Assembly: GCA_000149265.1 (NCBI GenBank)
Contig: CH003266.1
Span: 1,876,115-1,940,114 of the forward strand
Reading direction: 5' to 3'
DNA length: 64,000 bases
Source of the DNA: Ciona savignyi
Lineage: Eukaryota; Chordata; Ascidiacea; Phlebobranchia; Cionidae
Positions 59,079-64,000 of the stretch are shown one piece after another. Numbering within the stretch: the first letter of the stretch is position 1; each line of letters begins with the position of its first letter. The position numbers and the translations under genes are program-made. Below the pieces are notes generated by a model that saw nothing but the letters and a program-made list of their open reading frames with translations, did no database searches and was not told the origin of the DNA.

Positions 59079-60068
59079 TTTGAACTTAAACGCAACCTAC
59101 CGAAGTCTGAAGAGTGGATACGAAGATTTCAACCGAGCAGACCCTACTGTTCACGAGAAAACAGAAGTCTGATCAAAGCAGAAGTCTGTTTAACTTTCTG
59201 CAGTAATCAAGTGAGCTAGAAGAATTGCTTTTGAATGAAGCTCACCGTTTATGTTTATTCAACATTTCCTTCAAGCATGATGAGGGAAAATTCAGCGACG
59301 ATATCAAGCAAGCAAAGAGCCGCAAATCGTCGTTCAGCCATGTTGTTTTAACCAGTTGGTCACTCGACACCAAACTGGAAGGCTATGTTTGCCGGATAAA
59401 AGCAAGCAAATGTTCGAGTTTAAAGATTTTGAATCAGCGATGCTCTCAGTTTTTCAGAAGTTATGAAACTGAGCGAAGACTGATGTAGAAATCGACACCA
59501 TTACACACCACATTTCTATATCACTGTGGAAAAGGTTTGAGTGTGGGCTATATAATATTGCATTTGATTTAAATCCCGAGAAGGCACATATATATTTGCT
59601 AGAGTTTATGAGAACTCAATAATTCTGTTGTTTTTGCTATCGACTTGATATGTTATGTTATATTGCTTGATTTACAAATGTCTATTTTCCGGGAAAATCA
59701 ACCCGAAGAGATCACTGCGCAACCGCAAATCTATTATGTCTCTTTATTGCTTAATATTACCGCCCAGGTTACTTAAGCAAATCGCTGCTATATGCGAAAA
59801 CAGCCAAACGGCTTATATGTATCAAGCAAAAATATGAAAATAACAGCCCTATAATGGCCTTTTGAGCAAAATGTGTTGCTGCATCGGGATTTTTAACAAT
59901 TGCATTAAGCCAGAATCAACCTTTGACACATATATTCTCATTATTAACACACTCGTCTTACTAAAAATGTTTTGTATATTCTCTACTAACAAACTTTTAA
60001 TATGAAACACATACATAATGTGGAAGAATGGACTTAATTTTGATTTTTCCTTTTAACGGTGGAAGGCA

Positions 60069-60879
60069 TGCAGCGGTTCGCCTTGTTTTCACTTCAATTC
60101 AAACATCCGCGATAAGATGGACGTCATCCACTTGAAACTGCATTATGGCGCCAGCTATTGCCGGTCAGTGTTGTTTGATCTCTGGAAATCATTATGACGT
60201 CAGTTATTGCTCGGAGTTTGCTGGATTTTGATGGGGTTCCCGTGGGAAAGACCAGCTAATGGGTCTATTTTGGGCGAACAATCACACGAGATGTTGTCGC
60301 AAGAGTGAGAAGCAGAGAATCTATAAGTGGTTTTGGAGAGAAAAGATTACATGAATAAGACCAAAAACGGGCATCATGCAGTTTTCTCTTAGGGATTGGA
60401 GCACCAGATAAATACGGATGTTTGAACGTCAGAAAGGGACTGACTGACAGAGAGGAGAGAGGGAACGAGGCTGAGACCGAGGTGACTGCCACCTGGCGCG
60501 TTAAGCGCTAGGTTATCGAGACTTTGTGGCATAGTTGACAGAAGGAACAAGACAAAAGTCGCTTCTGCCGGAATAAACAAAGAACGAGTTGACAAGCCGC
60601 AAAGGAAAACGAACTGTCTATTAAACGCATCGCGCAGTTATTCCGACGCCAGTCGGTTCCGCGAATCGATTCCCGAGTAAAGTGCGTTGATTTATTCGAG
60701 TGTTCATATTAACAACGTTTGACAATAAACTAACCAATCGGTTCAACCAGCGTGGACTCGATCTTTGGAAGTCGGATATCGGAGTCAGCATATATATTCG
60801 AGCCACACAGAGGGCAAATCTACCCTCGACTAACGTCGAACGTTGCAGTTAACCTACCGCAAACACGTCAAACGTTGCA
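60069..60879 (+). repeat. 3' LTR (811 bp)
   Basis: Same sequence as the 5' LTR apart from caatcggttc in place of caacgttc. It ends at 60879, 67 bp before the start codon of the small peptide gene. Confidence 0.92.
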
Positions 60880-60946
60880 TTTCACTCCGGATGCATCGGC
60901 ATATTTGAAGTATTAATATACCATCTACCAGTCCGTCTCTGCACAC

Positions 60947-61165
60947 ATGAAGATTACCAAGATGAAAGCAGTTACAGCTATTGTTCTCGTACTCTGTCTC
61001 TTTCTGGCTTTTGAAGCCGAAGCTTGCTGGAAGCCCTCAACCATCCGGGGTCGTCGCCGAAGATGCTTGAATTCGGTCGCTGCAGAATCACTCGAAGACC
61101 TCGCTCAGCAACTGAACATGTTCGAAAGTGCATCAAAAGATACCCCGCGCAAGGGCTCATTTTGA
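60947..61165 (+). CDS. Small secreted peptide precursor with amidation and tetrabasic site (candidate neuropeptide/peptide hormone)
   Basis: Single-exon 72-aa frame. A second in-frame Met at position 6 could also start it. Residues 1-26 are a clear signal peptide (basic start, VTAIVLVLCLFLAF core, AEA before cysteine). Directly after the predicted cut come CWKPSTIR, then glycine 35 and four arginines (36-39). This is the classic order of peptide, amide donor and prohormone convertase site, so the mature product could be CWKPSTIR-amide. The remaining 33 residues (CLNSVAAESLEDLAQQLNMF and onward) look like an acidic spacer helix. An AATAAA lies at 61218-61223, 53 nt after the stop. I do not recognise a named family. 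The gene sits 67 bp from a young LTR. It could instead be an arginine-rich secreted or antimicrobial-type peptide. Confidence 0.65.
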   Translation: MKITKMKAVTAIVLVLCLFLAFEAEACWKPSTIRGRRRRCLNSVAAESLEDLAQQLNMFESASKDTPRKGSF

Positions 61166-62589
61166 TTTAAAATCTTAGAAAAGTTTTTTTGCGTGACGTG
61201 ATTAACTCGTTTCGTCGAATAAATTGAACTAAAATATTTTTGAATTATTATATAATCAAAGAATGTTTTACTAAAAGATTTCGTTGGCGGAAAAGACTTT
61301 CTCGACTTAAAAAACGACAAGTGGTTTCACCATCGCTTACTTTATTTTCGGCATACAAAAACGGGCTTTGGAATGAATATAATTGTCGTGTACTCAAAGC
61401 AGGGCATATGAGAAAAAATGTTCAAACGCACAATTATGATTTTTTCTAACCGAGCCAAGTTTCGAATCTGTGATGGGCTAGACACAAGGACCGTTTTTTG
61501 TACAGAAGTTGGTATATGTATCGGTCGCGTTAACGATTTGGCCACATGACCGTACCAAACGCACAATTATGACTGGTTGGTCGGTTAATTCAATTAGAGG
61601 TGGCGCCGTCAAGCGCCTCAAAGCAATAATCAATCAGATATTGAGGTTGTTTTGCTGTACCGAATAAAAGCATGTACACGCTAATTGAACTTCCAAAAAC
61701 TTACAAAATTAAGCAAAACAGTTATCGTTATGTGACTTCAAAACGTTCGCCATTATGACGCATTAGGAACAGAGTTTTTATTTAATTGTAGTTTTAAATT
61801 TTTGTATAACTTTATGTGTGGCAAACCAGATATATTTTAACTTATAGAATTTAGTGAACTTGAGAACGTGCCTTATGAAACATTATTAGGATGCAACGAG
61901 CAGCTTTACCCTTCACGTTATTTTAATACGCGGGCGACATACGCGCTCTTGTTACTGCCGTCCTAACACTTCGACAGATACAAACGATATGACTTATGGT
62001 TGGTGGAATTATTCGTTTAAACTTACGTTTTAGCGAACCAGCCATTTGTTTATCAACGTACTTGGTAAATCAGAACCCGTTTTTCATGTGTTCGCCAGAC
62101 GAATAAATAAGCAAAGCACCTTGTTTTTTTGGTATAAAGGCTCAATTCCAGGTAATAGACTCGGTGAACACAAAATGGATAACTTACAATAAACCATTTC
62201 AAGAAAAAATGGCCAGATACCAATCAGAGGATATTAGATTAAAAAGTTTCAATTTACTCACTTAATAATCCGATTTGAAATATAACTGAACGCAAATAAA
62301 TCTTTTACATCCGCATTTGCATAATTAAGGCGTTCTAATATCAAAAGGGAATTTTAATCGCTTAAATCCTGGCGAGTTTCAAAGCTTGTAAACGGAATTG
62401 AAAGGCACATCAAACAGGACGTGATGCGATAGAAACATAGTTGGCTGGTATAAATTCAGCATTGACATAGGACTTCTAGCCATTCAAACCATAGTTTCGG
62501 TGTGTAATTTAGGACAGTGTTCTCAACGGTGGTAGTAAAGCTGTACAGCAAAGCAAGATATTTGCCTAAAAACTGTTAAAAGTTTAACG
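61166..62589. other. Intergenic; one SINE-B copy and a possible TATA box
   Basis: SINE-B antisense copy at about 61446-61556. A TATA-like ggtataaattc near 62447 lies about 140 bp upstream of the next start codon. Nothing else was recognised. Confidence 0.45.
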
Positions 62590-63331
62590 ATGCTTACACA
62601 AATATCAGTGTTATATTTGTCGATGCTAATATCAGCATCATGCACCAGCATTATAATCTGCGGGCTGGTGATAATCTACCATATTTGGTTTCGACGAAAC
62701 GGTGGACAAAAACCCTCGTCAGGCTCAAGCATTCTTGCTGTAACCCAGGACCAAGGTAAATTATATTTATTCCAAATAAATAAGCGATTACGCACAACAC
62801 AGCAAAATTTGTCCGACAGATTAGTTTGGTAATTACGTGTGTCACCTATCAACCGACGGGTTTCAGGTACGAAACTAGTCGCTAGATAGACGTTTGTGTT
62901 CTTAGGCAAGGCACTTAACAGACATTGCCTGAACCCAGCGGATTAGTGGGTGCTACTAAATTGTAGGAACAAGTAAGTCTCATACTTAACACACTGCAAT
63001 AGCTCCGGTAACCCGACGATGGGCGGCGAGGTGATCTGATGATTGCCCATGTGATAACCCCCTTGGTTTTTCCATTAACGGGGATAAACACGAATATCCT
63101 ATCCTATATTCTACTTAACAAATTTTAGTGTTGTTGCAAGTTCTAATTGTATTCGGGTTTCTACAGACAACTGGCTTACCGAGATAATTGACCGAGATCT
63201 AGGTTCAGTGTTGCACACTGATTGTATCCAGCATATGAAAGAAGATAAAGAAAGCGATATTGAGCACAATTATTCGTATCGCTGTTATTCAAATGGCTTT
63301 CCAACTTTGTTTAGCTTTATACTTACTATGG
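62590..63331 (+). CDS. Unrecognised single-pass membrane protein, first two exons (3' end outside or unseen)
   Basis: Exon 1 is 62590-62755 and exon 2 is 63167-63331. The junction phase fits (G + AC). About 110 residues are visible. Residues 7-34 form one long hydrophobic stretch (ILE/LEU/SER-rich, ending IIYHIW) followed by FRRNGG, which fits a signal anchor. A polar part follows with NWLTEIIDRDLG and two or three cysteines. The second exon ends at a good donor (ATGG then gtaaga), so more coding sequence is expected to the right. No domain is recognised. The intron contains a full SINE-A. Confidence 0.5.
62812..63106 (+). mobile_element. SINE-A copy, full length
   Basis: Sense copy with a diverged head (gacagattagtttggtaatt), core, 3' part, and a tail gaatatcctatcctat. 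Confidence 0.85.
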
Positions 63332-64000
63332 GTAAGAATGAGTGCAATTTTTAAGTTTGTTTTAATCGGGCCAGAATTTAAACCTGTGATAGGTCTGTCA
63401 CATGAAAGGTATGATTATGTAGAATGTGGTATTAATGAGTTGTTTGCGCTTTAAAATTATTAATTTTTTACCTTTTATCGCCATCCATGCGGTGTTACAA
63501 AATGGCAAAACCTAATTATTACTAACACTATAGTAAATCTTTTAATGGGTTTAGGTGTCATCTGTAAGTCGAATAAGTACTTCATTTAAAGATCTTATAA
63601 ATGTTGAAAATTTTTATTGTATATAGCTCAAAAGTTTGTCTTATATCAAAAAAGGTTCCATGTTAGATGTGGTAGGATGTCATATAATTCAATCTGCAAA
63701 TAACTAGAAAGTGTCAACCACGTGTTTAACCACCACTATTTGTAAAACACATGTTGTATGCCATATATTCATGCTACAGGGTCCCTAACCACAATTTGTA
63801 TTTTATACACCGTGTATATAGTTTGTTTCTGCAAGCATAAACGCATGGGTCCCATAGTTAACCAACCAAACTTATTTTCCATGTGCAGTTAAATAAAAGA
63901 TAAACGTCTAAAATTTACGAACATTTCACCACAAATATTTTAAATTAAAGCTTCTTTTCAAGCACTGTAGTGAAATAAGGCTAAATTCCCAAAACAGCCC
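63332..64000. other. Right edge, no exon seen
   Basis: AT-rich; presumed intron or 3' region of the 62590 gene. A SINE-B-like fragment may lie at about 63366-63400. Confidence 0.35.

Larger units (their letters stand above)
58251..60879. mobile_element. Young non-autonomous LTR retrotransposon
   Basis: Two nearly identical direct repeats (58251-59059 and 60069-60879) enclose about 1.0 kb. Target duplication TTTCA lies at 58246-58250 and 60880-60884. Both repeats start TG and end CA. A primer-binding site follows the first, and a purine run (ggtggaagg, about 60058-60066) precedes the second. The interior has no gag, protease, reverse transcriptase or integrase; the longest frame is 87 codons (59225-59488). 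Copying would therefore depend on proteins supplied by another element. The plus orientation is set by the primer site and purine tract. Confidence 0.93.

Noticed and set aside
59225..59488. 87-codon frame inside the LTR element, possible gag
   Set aside because: Shows no gag, zinc-knuckle or protease motif; more likely chance.

Overview
The window looks like part of an ascidian tunicate genome (Ciona-like). This is an inference from its AT-rich composition, small GT-AG introns, compact genes with chordate-type orthologues, and dense short tRNA-related repeats. No species-diagnostic marker was tested. Nothing is bacterial: there are no operons and no CRISPR array.

Layout. Bases 1-4414 hold repeats only: a MITE with a 9-bp array and a 69-bp minisatellite. 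A four-exon orphan class A GPCR lies on the minus strand (4415-7253). An orphan last exon resembling a TRPA1 tail is at about 9850-10043 (+). A ten-exon secreted protein with three sushi domains and one VWA domain runs on the minus strand (21797-13325). The plus strand then carries two well resolved genes: the ciliary ruler protein CCDC39 (22 exons, 25513-37309, 935 aa) and a visual-type, prenylated GPCR kinase (14 exons, 41149-50703, 628 aa). On the minus strand follow RNF7/RBX2 (54712-53753) and a single-exon beta-1,3-glucosyltransferase B3GLCT ending in KDEL (57151-55694). A young non-autonomous LTR retrotransposon (58251-60879, TSD TTTCA, tRNA-Trp primer site) ends 67 bp upstream of a small secreted peptide gene with an amidation plus tetrabasic site (60947-61165). 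The window closes with the first two exons of an unrecognised membrane protein (62590-63331).

The genes are functionally unrelated neighbours: cilium assembly, photoreceptor-type signalling, ubiquitin ligation and ER O-fucose glycosylation. The strongest shared theme is structural. Several introns carry a minisatellite, or the tail of a short dispersed repeat, directly against their 3' splice site. In one case (GPCR) the repeat unit is a copy of the splice-acceptor segment itself. Exon boundaries were read by eye. In every multi-exon gene the codon phases join without a break, which is the main support for the models.
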